NCBI GenBank assembly: GCA_934433485.1
Contig: CAKRZR010000030.1
Span: 1 to 10,278, forward strand
Length of the DNA: 10,278 nt
Source: an uncultured Eubacteriales bacterium
Lineage (GTDB): Bacteria > Bacillota > Clostridia > Oscillospirales > CAG-272
Direction: 5' to 3'
The notes below the pieces were generated by a model that saw nothing but the letters and a program-made list of their open reading frames with translations, had not been told where the DNA came from and did no database searches. Below, piece by piece: positions 1-6,126 of this stretch. Position numbers and translations under genes: made by a program. Each line of letters starts with the position of its first letter. The stretch's first letter is position 1.

Positions 1-412
1 CCATCTTGGAAGCGGATTTCTCTGTCTCTCCATATCCGCTGTTGGCTTCAGACAAAGCGTCGTTGTTGGCTTTCAGCGCACGCTCCATATCGTTGAGAGC
101 GGCATTCGCGTTGTTCAGCTGGATCTGCCAGTTTTGTGTGCGTTTGTCGTTCTCTCCGAAGGATTCCGATGCGTTCTGCAAAGCCGCACGGAGGGTTTCG
201 ATCTTCTGCTTCTGGGCATCGATCTCCTTGTTCAGCACCTGGTTCCGCGCGGTAAGTGCTTCGACGGACTGGTCGTTCTTGTCAAATGCGGAGGACACCA
301 GCTTCATTTCCGAGCCGAGTACCTTGAACGACTGGTTGATGTCCGCTAGCGCTTTCTTGAACTCTTTCTCGCCCTCCAGACCGATTTTTAAGCCGAAGTT
401 TTCACTGGCCAT
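1..412 (-). CDS. Tail tape measure protein, N-terminal part (cut by left edge)
   Basis: The first 137 codons of a tape measure protein, which sets tail length and is packed inside the tail tube around which the tube protein polymerises. The start ATG at 412-410 follows a strong GGAGG ribosome binding site a few bases upstream. The translation begins MASENFGLKIGLEGEKEFKK and continues with a largely helical, heptad-like region rich in K, E, Q, N, A and L (about residues 25-120), with few prolines or glycines, as expected of a coiled coil. The opening pattern, glycine-rich start then ALADINQSFK and SEMKLVSSAFDKN, is one I recognise from tape measure proteins of Clostridia siphophages. It lies 35 bases after the fiber-like gene. 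Most of the protein lies beyond the left edge, so membrane segments or peptidase domains cannot be judged. The family assignment rests on recall of homologues plus gene order; a different coiled-coil tail protein is less likely. Confidence 0.85.
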   Translation of the reverse strand, partial: MASENFGLKIGLEGEKEFKKALADINQSFKVLGSEMKLVSSAFDKNDQSVEALTARNQVLNKEIDAQKQKIETLRAALQNASESFGENDKRTQNWQIQLNNANAALNDMERALKANNDALSEANSGYGETEKSASKM

Positions 413-447
413 GGTGTCCTCCTTTCCATCTCCATTTGCTCATATGC

Positions 448-2028
448 TCATGCGCGCACCCCATATAATGCAAACGTCCCATACAGCAGTACATTCGCAT
501 CTCCATACCCGGCAAATTCTACCTCGTGGAAGTCCACAACATCGTTTGCGTCCTGAATTGCCGCGCATTTGTTAGCCGTCGTTTCCGCGCGCACAATTCC
601 GCTTACCGTGTTAAGCTCCATAAGGATAAGATTCTCGTATCCGTTGCCGTTATACTTTACGTAGTTTGTGATGAATCCAAGTTTGCCGCTGTTATACCCG
701 CCAGTGCCATTTACGCAGAACCACGCAGTCGCGTTAGAATCTATTGTAGAGTTCGCTTTTGCACGCAGCATAATCTTTTTGCATGAAAAGCTGTTTCCGT
801 TGAAATCTTTATCGATTGCAATAATGCGCGTGGCGTCAGCTTCCGCAACGGTAATCGAATTTATCAATCCCCATTGTTCAGCCATATCCACAGTTTCTGT
901 TTCGGTGATTTTGCCGGAATCATCAACGGATTTCACCTTTACAATCTGCCCGGCTTGTGCGTTAGCAGGAGCGACGAGTTTATCCGATGTATCTCTGTTT
1001 TGCTGATAACACGTCACGCCGCCGCTTGAATCTATATTACAGACATACGTAATATCATCTGTCGTCTGTGTAAAAGACACGTAGCCACTATTTGCCCCCG
1101 GCATTTCTACCCACTGACTGAATATACACGCAACTTCCTGAGGACCATAGGGAGCCTTAGTCAAAGGATAGGTGCATGTCGGTACAACTCCTCTACTGAC
1201 AGCCTCTAAGATTTCTTTAGAGGTTTTGTCTGCTGTATATGTGAGATTGCCTGTACTTCCTGTTGCCGTTATCGTTACGTGCATCCGTTCTTGTTTTATT
1301 GCTTTGTCAATGTATAGAGCAAAGCTCTCAATGCCGTCAACCGTGACCAATCTGAAATAGTTATCAATAACATCAGTGTTTTCGAGAGTTGTACCGCAGA
1401 TTTGATATTCTTCATAATCAGTTCCGAGAAGAGACGCGAATGTATTATTATAGGTATCGCCATCCGTATATGAGTCAATGCAAGAGAATATAGAGCAACC
1501 AGAATCTCCTTTGATGGCCGCAATAACATGTTTGCCATTTTGTATAGCGGTATAAATATCCTCCGCAGATGTGTCGGAAACAAGCCTTGAACTGCCATTC
1601 TCAGACAATTCAGTTATATTTACAATAAGATTCTCATTGTTTGAAAGGGTAAACGGTCCCCACTCTCCACGACTGTTTGAAGTCTTCCAGACCTGCCCCT
1701 TGGAATCGTATAATGTAAGGTCAGTTATCCCCCTATTTGAATCTCCATATAAGAAAATAATAGGGAAGCACATCCCGGTGGGCGCACTGCCCATTTGAAT
1801 CCCTCGGCAAACACCAAAATTACAGTTTGCTTTAAGAATATCATTGAAACCATTGACAACATTGTAGTTACTATCTATAGCGTCGATATTCTTTCGTGCT
1901 TGTGTTCTCTGGTCGTATGTCAAATCCTGTTCAGTAAATTTAACTGCGTCGCCACTAACTCGAACGGACGCGTTAAATTTCGCGGCAAGCTGTACGTTAT
2001 CCGCATGGAGTTTCGCATCGATCCTCAT
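448..2028 (-). CDS. Fiber-like phage surface protein with duplicated internal domain
   Basis: A 526-residue protein that looks like a modular phage fiber or decoration protein. Residues 1-50 form a short N-terminal module ending in FTEQDLTYDQRTQARKNIDA, a motif common in tail and head fibers. Residues about 133-245 and 249-345 look like two diverged copies of one beta-rich domain; compare SDTSAEDIYTAIQNGK with ADKTSKEILEAVSRGV. Residues 350-383 resemble the APANAQAGQIVKVKSVDDSGK linker found before fiber tips. Residues 386-526 (start WGLINSITVAE, with GGYNSGKLGF) resemble a C-terminal tip domain seen in fibers of Firmicutes phages. The ATG overlaps the TAA of the preceding gene by one base (TAATG), with GGAGGTG just upstream, so the two are translationally coupled. 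The gene is visibly more AT-rich than the head genes (22 of 60 bases G+C at 1501-1560, against 39 of 60 at 3241-3300), which suggests separate ancestry. Whether it sits on tail or head is unknown; host-surface binding is inferred. Confidence 0.7.
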   Translation of the reverse strand: MRIDAKLHADNVQLAAKFNASVRVSGDAVKFTEQDLTYDQRTQARKNIDAIDSNYNVVNGFNDILKANCNFGVCRGIQMGSAPTGMCFPIIFLYGDSNRGITDLTLYDSKGQVWKTSNSRGEWGPFTLSNNENLIVNITELSENGSSRLVSDTSAEDIYTAIQNGKHVIAAIKGDSGCSIFSCIDSYTDGDTYNNTFASLLGTDYEEYQICGTTLENTDVIDNYFRLVTVDGIESFALYIDKAIKQERMHVTITATGSTGNLTYTADKTSKEILEAVSRGVVPTCTYPLTKAPYGPQEVACIFSQWVEMPGANSGYVSFTQTTDDITYVCNIDSSGGVTCYQQNRDTSDKLVAPANAQAGQIVKVKSVDDSGKITETETVDMAEQWGLINSITVAEADATRIIAIDKDFNGNSFSCKKIMLRAKANSTIDSNATAWFCVNGTGGYNSGKLGFITNYVKYNGNGYENLILMELNTVSGIVRAETTANKCAAIQDANDVVDFHEVEFAGYGDANVLLYGTFALYGVRA

Positions 2029-2333
2029 TACAACACCTCCCTATGCAGCAGTTCTTTCATCGGTACCGCAAGAACGTCCGTTGCCAGAACAGCACCATCT
2101 ATCATGACCCGCAGCTGCATCTTCACCATGCGGTTGTCCGGCAGAGAAATCGTTTCCGACTGTGTCAGCTGAACACTGACTTCTGTACCGTCTTCAGATA
2201 TTTGCATCTCCTGCAAGTCCCGCAAAATCCGCACATTCTCGCAGACGAGACAGAACTCCGCAGCAGTACAGTTTGCGATACTTGCATCCAAAGACAGCGT
2301 CAATGTCGGCGTTGTGCCTGGGATAATACTCAT
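2028..2333 (-). CDS. Small beta-rich protein coupled to the fiber gene
   Basis: A 101-residue protein beginning MSIIPGTTPTLTLSLDASIA. It has alternating hydrophobic and polar residues throughout, no signal peptide and no membrane segment, and looks like one small immunoglobulin-like or beta-sandwich domain. I recognise the pattern (a GTTPT start, an EVSVQLTQSET strand, then a VKMQLRVMIDG strand and a short ending) from uncharacterised proteins placed next to fiber genes in Firmicutes phages; no function is established that I know of. The ATG at 2333 has a strong AGGAGGTG ribosome binding site immediately after the TAA of the chaperone T frame, and the stop codon overlaps the ATG of the fiber-like gene. 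The tight coupling suggests the two products act together, perhaps as an anchor or adaptor for the fiber. That role is inference. Confidence 0.6.
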   Translation of the reverse strand: MSIIPGTTPTLTLSLDASIANCTAAEFCLVCENVRILRDLQEMQISEDGTEVSVQLTQSETISLPDNRMVKMQLRVMIDGAVLATDVLAVPMKELLHREVL

Positions 2334-2345
2334 GCGACCACCTCC

Positions 2346-2537
2346 TTAGATCCCCACAGGGATAACTTCATCAATATATACCTCCCGCCTCGGCTTCGCC
2401 AGTCCCAAAAATTGCCTGTGGCATTCCCACAAGTCAAGCAGGAATCCAAACGGCGTGAGCCACACCTCCTCGGAAGAAAGGTGCAGCTGTGCCGTTCCGT
2501 AGTAGAAAAGCCGGGTGAACAGTTCATCATCCGTCAC
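2346..2537 (-). CDS. Tail assembly chaperone T extension (made by -1 frameshift from G)
   Basis: The second half of the tail assembly chaperone pair, corresponding to the T part of lambda gpGT and HK97 gp13/14. A free-standing ORF could start at GTG 2537, but the natural reading is a -1 frameshift at 2555-2549 in the upstream chaperone gene. That would give a fusion of 121 G residues plus 67 residues in this frame, about 188 in all, ending with TAA at 2348-2346. The translation contains EEVWLTPFGFLLDLWECHRQ, with the aromatic-rich segment followed by LWE.H that I recognise from the T frames of Firmicutes siphophages. No convincing ribosome binding site is positioned for GTG 2537, which supports frameshift expression. 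The GT fusion is a low-abundance chaperone that links the tape measure to tube subunits and is absent from the mature virion (established for lambda). Confidence 0.75.
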   Translation of the reverse strand: MTDDELFTRLFYYGTAQLHLSSEEVWLTPFGFLLDLWECHRQFLGLAKPRREVYIDEVIPVGI

Positions 2538-2540
2538 CCG
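2512..2540 (-). promoter_or_regulatory. Stem-loop downstream of the frameshift heptamer
   Basis: On the minus strand CGGGTGA (2540-2534) pairs perfectly with TCACCCG (2518-2512) around a 15-base loop. The spacer from the heptamer is eight bases (2548-2541), within the range usual for a structure that stimulates -1 frameshifting. The stem contains the zero-frame stop codon of chaperone G. The pairing is read directly from the sequence; the stimulatory role is inferred from position. Confidence 0.7.
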
Positions 2541-2911
2541 ATATGCGCGTTTTTTTCGTCGTTCTCGCTTTCTACGTTCCGCTTTGTCCCCTTGGACATC
2601 GCTTCCATGATCGCGGATTTGTACGCCGCAAGGTCAAACGGACTGGTGAGCAGCTCCACAACCTCCGTCGTGAGCAGCTCCCGCTTGCCCGGATCCCGCA
2701 GATTGTGGATGAGGATCGGCTGGTTCGCAAGCAGCGTGATGAGCCACACGATCTCGTCAAGCGCCATCTCGAAGCTCTCCGACTGCATCAGCTTCTCGCC
2801 GAGATTCTCCAGCCCCCCGTATCGCGCGGCGATTTCCTTTGTGGCGCGAGTGGTAAGGAGCAGCTCAAACTCCTGACCGCCGATGGTGATTTTTGCGCTT
2901 CTGTCGTTCAT
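2534..2911 (-). CDS. Tail assembly chaperone G (gp13-like)
   Basis: A 125-residue cytoplasmic protein beginning MNDRSAKITIGGQEFELLLT, followed by TTRATKEIAARYGGLENL. This is the usual opening of the siphophage tail assembly chaperone made from the frame just after the tube gene. It would hold the tape measure in a soluble state and recruit tail tube subunits (role known from lambda gpG). The middle is helical, with a conserved-looking WLITLLANQ segment around residues 56-64, and the C-terminus is charged (ESENDEKNAHIG). The ATG at 2911 has an AGGAGG ribosome binding site immediately upstream, 14 bases after the tube gene stop. Near its 3' end the frame carries the heptamer A AAA AAC in the correct register followed by a stem-loop, so a fraction of ribosomes should continue into the T frame. 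Position between tube gene and tape measure agrees with this function. Confidence 0.85.
   Translation of the reverse strand: MNDRSAKITIGGQEFELLLTTRATKEIAARYGGLENLGEKLMQSESFEMALDEIVWLITLLANQPILIHNLRDPGKRELLTTEVVELLTSPFDLAAYKSAIMEAMSKGTKRNVESENDEKNAHIG
2549..2555 (-). promoter_or_regulatory. -1 ribosomal frameshift slippery heptamer (A AAA AAC)
   Basis: Read on the minus strand in the chaperone G frame, the codons are GAC GAA AAA AAC GCG, so the heptamer A AAA AAC sits exactly as X XXY YYZ. A one-base backward slip gives CGC GCA TAT CGG GTG ACG GAT and continues without a stop into the T frame to 2346. A stem-loop follows eight bases downstream. This is the arrangement known for programmed -1 frameshifting in G/GT chaperone genes. 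The zero-frame TGA at 2536-2534 lies within the downstream stem. Confidence 0.85.
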
Positions 2912-2925
2912 AGCTAACCTCCTCC

Positions 2926-3513
2926 TCAGGTATTCGAGAACGTAGGCTCGTATACTTCACTGTACCAGCCGCTGATGACCGACGCCGCAACACCCGTCGC
3001 ATCCTCGGACACCTCCGCCTTCCACGGATGCTTGCTCTGCCCGTCGAGCTTGTTCCGGCGCAGGACCGTTCCCTCGATCGTGGGCGTGGAAAAGGTGATG
3101 CTCTCGCCCTTGGTGGTGAGGTTCGTCGCGGGAATGCCGAATTTCACCTTGTACAGCCAGAAATAGCGGTACTTGCCGTTCGCCTTTTTCGCGCGGAAAC
3201 CGATCGCCACCGGTTCGCCGCCGTCCTCGGAGGTGGAGATGAGCACCTTGTTGGTGTCGATCTTCGCGCCGGTGAGGTCCTGCGCCGCCTGTACGCCGAT
3301 GTCGTCGATACCGAGCGTCAGCGTGCCGCTTTTGAACTCCTTCACGACCTCCGCCGCGCCGTCATCGGCATACAAGGTCGCCTCGGCAAGCTCCACGGAC
3401 AGGTCCACCGTCATAGCTTTCGCAAGCGACGTCGGCGTGCCGTAGGTTTCCTCACCGCTTTCATCCTCTGTGATCTTTGCGTAATACAGCTTATCAAGCC
3501 CAATGGTTGCCAT
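2926..3513 (-). CDS. Major tail tube protein
   Basis: A 195-residue protein starting MATIGLDKLYYAKITEDESG, a beginning typical of the major tail proteins of Firmicutes siphophages (phi13 / HK97 gp12 type). It polymerises into hexameric rings to form the tail tube. Visible features are an N-terminal strand region, a TLYADDGAAEVVKEF segment around residues 50-65, a LTLGIDDIG strand, and a C-terminal part with GKYRYFWLYKVKFGIP followed by TKGESITFSTPTIEGTV, the alternating pattern of the tube beta-sandwich. I chose ATG 3513 because GGGAGGAT lies just upstream and homologues start at this MATIG; a TTG further upstream would add five residues but includes the ribosome binding site. It begins two bases after the stop of the putative tail terminator and is followed by the chaperone pair, the standard order. 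There is no C-terminal Ig-like extension. Confidence 0.9.
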   Translation of the reverse strand: MATIGLDKLYYAKITEDESGEETYGTPTSLAKAMTVDLSVELAEATLYADDGAAEVVKEFKSGTLTLGIDDIGVQAAQDLTGAKIDTNKVLISTSEDGGEPVAIGFRAKKANGKYRYFWLYKVKFGIPATNLTTKGESITFSTPTIEGTVLRRNKLDGQSKHPWKAEVSEDATGVAASVISGWYSEVYEPTFSNT

Positions 3514-3515
3514 GT

Positions 3516-3857
3516 TCAATCCTCCCAAACATAAGATTTCGCCACGTCTATGGCGTAGTGGTGGTAGCCGGTATCGTCCTCGTGACCGATGTACCGGCGG
3601 TCTGTTATGGTGATGTCTGCGTTCAGCATTGCTTTCACAAGCCGATTCTTGCTCTTCAGGTAGTTCTCCTTGCAGAACAGAGACAGGCGAACCTCCTGCA
3701 CGTCCATGGTCGGCTTGTTGTCCGCGTGCAGGTCAAAGGAATCCGCAAGCGGCGTCAGAACTGCGTATGTGTCCGGCGGTGCATCGGAAAACACGCCTGT
3801 CTCGACCGGGATTCTGCAAGTCTCGATGATAGCTTTCACTTCCGCAAGCAGGCTCAT
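3516..3857 (-). CDS. Putative tail terminator / neck protein
   Basis: A 113-residue protein starting MSLLAEVKAIIETCRIPVET. The sequence has an N-terminal helix, then DTYAVLTPLADSFDLHADNK and a VQEVRLSLFCKENY strand, then a helix and a C-terminal strand pair. This is consistent with the alpha/beta fold of siphophage tail terminators that cap the tube and contact the neck. The ATG at 3857-3855 overlaps the TGA of the preceding gene (ATGA), so I prefer it to an upstream in-frame ATG at 3905 that would sit inside the previous gene and lacks family support. The slot between the gp10-like gene and the tube gene is the usual place for the tail terminator. The function is mainly inferred from position; an unspecified minor neck protein is the alternative. 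Confidence 0.65.
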   Translation of the reverse strand: MSLLAEVKAIIETCRIPVETGVFSDAPPDTYAVLTPLADSFDLHADNKPTMDVQEVRLSLFCKENYLKSKNRLVKAMLNADITITDRRYIGHEDDTGYHHYAIDVAKSYVWED

Positions 3858-4285
3858 AGCTTCTCGATCTCCTCCTTCAAAACCTCTTCCATCACGCGCA
3901 TACACTCCTTCTTCGAAGCTGTTCTCGCAGGCTGCAGAAACGGCTTTGGCGGCTGACCGGACTTGCCGTATTCGAGGATGTTGGCAAGTTTCGCGTTGCT
4001 CTCCCCATCCGAACGCGGTTCCGCAAAGCCGATTTTGATGTCGTGGTTGCCGCCCCTGTTCACAAGCACCGGAGACAAGCCAAGCGAGGACAGCAGCTCC
4101 CCCGTGGAGCGGGATTTCCGTTTGGTGTCGCTGCCAATGACGGATTCGAGGTTGTCCCGAGCCTTGTCAAGCACGATTTTGCCGCCTGCCCGCAGCACCT
4201 TTTCCGCGACCGCGTCCGTGTTCTGCCCAAGCCGGGACAGCTTCGTGAGCAGCTCCTCCGGCAGCTTTACCTCAGCCTTTGCCAC
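3854..4285 (-). CDS. HK97 gp10-like neck/tail completion protein
   Basis: A 143-residue protein starting at GTG 4285 (MAKAEVKLPEELLTKLSRLG). It belongs by pattern to the HK97 gp10-like family: an N-terminal helix, a VLRAGGKIVLDKARDNL helix, a basic SDTKRKSRSTGELLSSLGLS stretch, a strand region HDIKIGFAEPRS, then LANILEYGKSGQPPKPFLQP, a hallmark ending in PPKPFLQPA, and a charged C-terminal helix. Family members sit at the head-tail joining region. The GTG start is preferred because AAAGG lies about nine bases upstream and the start overlaps the end of the head-closure gene by 14 bases; an upstream in-frame ATG would add 32 residues of low-complexity overlap translation. The TGA overlaps the ATG of the next gene. 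The exact structural role is less sure than the family. Confidence 0.85.
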   Translation of the reverse strand: MAKAEVKLPEELLTKLSRLGQNTDAVAEKVLRAGGKIVLDKARDNLESVIGSDTKRKSRSTGELLSSLGLSPVLVNRGGNHDIKIGFAEPRSDGESNAKLANILEYGKSGQPPKPFLQPARTASKKECMRVMEEVLKEEIEKL

Positions 4286-4610
4286 TTGACTCAACCTTTC
4301 TCGCGAGCACCTCCACGTACATCCCGCGCCCTTTGACGTCCTCCACAGAGGTGATCTCAAACCGTTCCGCACCGCACACAAGAGCCATATCTGTGCTAAC
4401 CGTCAGCTTCGGAATCACACGAAACCGAAACAGATCCGTAGCATCCGTAAACGCCGCACGGTTGGCCCATCTCTCACTGCCATGCCGACCTTCCCGGTAG
4501 GCACGGACAGTAGCGAGGACTTCATCTGTTGTAATACGGAATCCGTCCTCGTCTGTCGTAATGGTCGGTTTTACGATATCTACAAACGTGTTCATCTTCC
4601 CATAGCTCAT
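4272..4610 (-). CDS. Head-closure / head-tail adaptor protein
   Basis: A 112-residue protein starting MSYGKMNTFVDIVKPTITTD. The layout matches phage head-closure proteins (SPP1 gp16-like, head-tail joining family). There is an early strand, a DGFRITTDEVLATVRAYREG segment, an RWANRAAFTDATDLFRFRVI segment, then a strand pair ALVCGAERFEITSVEDVKGR and YVEVLARKVE. Such proteins close the portal channel after DNA packaging and provide the docking surface for the tail. I chose ATG 4610 because it overlaps the TGA of the connector gene (ATGA) and has GGAG just upstream; an in-frame ATG three codons earlier is possible but less well placed. The 3' end overlaps the gp10-like gene by 14 bases. Confidence 0.82.
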   Translation of the reverse strand: MSYGKMNTFVDIVKPTITTDEDGFRITTDEVLATVRAYREGRHGSERWANRAAFTDATDLFRFRVIPKLTVSTDMALVCGAERFEITSVEDVKGRGMYVEVLARKVESSGKG

Positions 4611-4921
4611 ACTTTCCACTCCCGGTCAAGGCGGAGCAGCGTATTCACCGCATCCCACACCTGTTTTGCCGCCTGTACATTGTCCGCGAAGAAGCCGCCG
4701 GTGCTGCCGTCCCGGCTTTCATAGAAGTGGGACGACAGCATAATGACGGCGTGTTCTGTGGTAGGCGGCATGGTGGTGTTCTGGTACGTTCCCTGCGGAA
4801 TGTGCTGATAGCTTTCCGCATAGGAGACTGCGGCGGTGATGTAGCTTTGCAGAAGCGCGTCGTCCACGTCGTGCGTGAGGATGAGGTTCGCTTTTACCTT
4901 AGCAAGCAGCTCCTCCATCAT
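4607..4921 (-). CDS. gp6-like head-tail connector protein
   Basis: A 104-residue, mostly helical protein starting MMEELLAKVKANLILTHDVD. It resembles HK97 gp6-like connectors (QLRG / phage connector family), which form a ring beneath the portal. Typical features are the opening helix with LLAKVKANL, the DVDDALLQSYITAAVSYAES segment containing the characteristic L..YI..A..YAE pattern, then AVIMLSSHFYESRDG, and a C-terminal helix ending with VNTLLRLDREW. The start overlaps the capsid gene stop by one base (TGATG). GTG 4924, ATG 4921 and ATG 4918 are all in frame; I chose 4921, but 4918 is equally possible. Position directly after the major capsid gene supports the call. Confidence 0.85.
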   Translation of the reverse strand: MMEELLAKVKANLILTHDVDDALLQSYITAAVSYAESYQHIPQGTYQNTTMPPTTEHAVIMLSSHFYESRDGSTGGFFADNVQAAKQVWDAVNTLLRLDREWKV

Positions 4922-6108
4922 CACGACGCCTTCATCTTCAGAAGCTGAATGCCCTCCGGCAGGATGATCTTGCCATCCACACGTTCGGATGCTACAAAGC
5001 CGACCTGACCGTTCGTGGAGTACAGCTCGTTCAGCCGCTGCATCGTTCGTCCGGTCCGGTCCGCGATCCAGTAATTCTGGAAATCGCCGAACGCCACGGC
5101 AAGCGCACCGGCTGCCATCGTCGGTGCATAGGGACTGGTGTGGAGCTCGTATCCAAGCAGTCTGTCCGGCTGACCTGCCTGTACGGACGGCTGCCAGAGG
5201 TAGCTGCCATTGGTGTCTTTCAGCTTACGAAGTGCCGCGACAGTCGCGTCGTTCATGAGGAACTTTGCGTTCTTGCGGTAAGGAGCTTTCAGCGCGTAGA
5301 TGAGCGAGATGACTTCATCCGTGGTGACAGCGGTCGAGCTTGCCGCCGTAACGCCGACTGTGCCGCCGCTTGTCGTGAATAACCCCGTAGGCTGACCTGT
5401 ACCGGTACCCACGCAGAAAGCCTGCTCCTCCGCCGTACCGAACGCGTACGCGAACTCCCGCGCAATGTAGCTTTCCAGATCAAACGCGCTGTCGTCCAAG
5501 AGCTCAATACTCACCTTGATAAGGTCTGTCAGCTTGTACGCGTCGATGGTCTTCTGCGAGAACGTTGGATTGCTCTCGGTAAACGCGGCGTTCTCAGCAG
5601 TCCACGCCGCGGTGGAATGCGTGGCGGCAACAGGGATCTTACGCTCACTTGCGGTAGAGATCACCTTGCACAGCCGGCGCATCACGTTTTCTTCCTTGAG
5701 TGTATCGACGATCTGCCGCTCGAACTCTTCCGGCACAAGGTAACCGCCGTTCGCGTCCACACCCTCGGAGAGCACGTTATGTACCATGCGCTTGCCGCGA
5801 AGAAGATATCCGAAATCCTCCTTGTATGCGTCAGACGCTCTGCCAAACTTCTCGCCCTTTTCTCTCTGCGGTTTTTCAGTCAGCGGATCAGACACAGGTT
5901 TTGCAAGCTCTGCGGCAATGGCATCGCGCCGTTCCATGCGATGGATCTCGTTCGTCAGGTCGGAGAGGTCTTTCTCCATACCAGCGTAGGTGGCGTCATC
6001 CTCCGCGGAAAGCACACCCTTGTCTGTACGGTGCGTGTCGAGGAAACCCTCCATGGCGTTCCACAGTTTCGCGCGCTTTTCGCGCAGTTCGATAATAGTC
6101 ATAGTCAT
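4921..6108 (-). CDS. Major capsid protein, HK97 fold, with delta scaffold domain
   Basis: A 395-residue major capsid protein that forms the icosahedral shell. Residues 1 to about 75 form a charged helical region (IIELREKRAKLWNAMEGFLD and onward), the delta domain that acts as internal scaffold and is usually removed by the prohead protease. The mature part should begin somewhere around residues 100-115, before VLSEGVDANGGYLVPEEFER, which marks the N-arm. Further HK97-type signatures are the KIPVAATHSTAAWTAENAAF stretch, the LIKVSIELLDDSAFDLESYI helix region, GTGTGQPTGLFTTSGG, the A-domain segment LIYALKAPYRKNAKFLMN, and a C-terminal GYELHTSPYAP...VAFGDFQNYWIADR. ATG 6108 has AAAGGAAG just upstream; the in-frame ATG at 6102 is also possible. 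It follows the protease gene by 18 bases and is coupled to the connector gene. The exact cleavage site cannot be fixed by reading. Confidence 0.95.
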   Translation of the reverse strand: MTMTIIELREKRAKLWNAMEGFLDTHRTDKGVLSAEDDATYAGMEKDLSDLTNEIHRMERRDAIAAELAKPVSDPLTEKPQREKGEKFGRASDAYKEDFGYLLRGKRMVHNVLSEGVDANGGYLVPEEFERQIVDTLKEENVMRRLCKVISTASERKIPVAATHSTAAWTAENAAFTESNPTFSQKTIDAYKLTDLIKVSIELLDDSAFDLESYIAREFAYAFGTAEEQAFCVGTGTGQPTGLFTTSGGTVGVTAASSTAVTTDEVISLIYALKAPYRKNAKFLMNDATVAALRKLKDTNGSYLWQPSVQAGQPDRLLGYELHTSPYAPTMAAGALAVAFGDFQNYWIADRTGRTMQRLNELYSTNGQVGFVASERVDGKIILPEGIQLLKMKAS

Positions 6109-6126
6109 TTCTTCCTTTCGTTTGTG

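Noticed and set aside
413..447. Possible promoter or terminator between the fiber-like and tape measure genes
   Set aside because: The 35-base gap holds the tape measure ribosome binding site; I see no hairpin with a T-run and no -35/-10 pair.
2330..2530. Alternative minus-strand frame of 66 codons over the chaperone T region
   Set aside because: It starts with tandem ATG codons, but the translation is unlike any T protein, while the neighbouring -1 frame gives a recognisable one.
2043..2876. Plus-strand open frame of 277 codons opposite the chaperone and small beta-rich genes
   Set aside because: It runs across several real minus-strand genes and their start regions, and the translation is low-complexity with no recognisable domain.
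3857..3905. Upstream in-frame ATG giving a longer tail terminator
   Set aside because: It would add 16 residues encoded wholly inside the gp10-like gene; the ATGA-coupled start at 3857 fits the operon pattern better.
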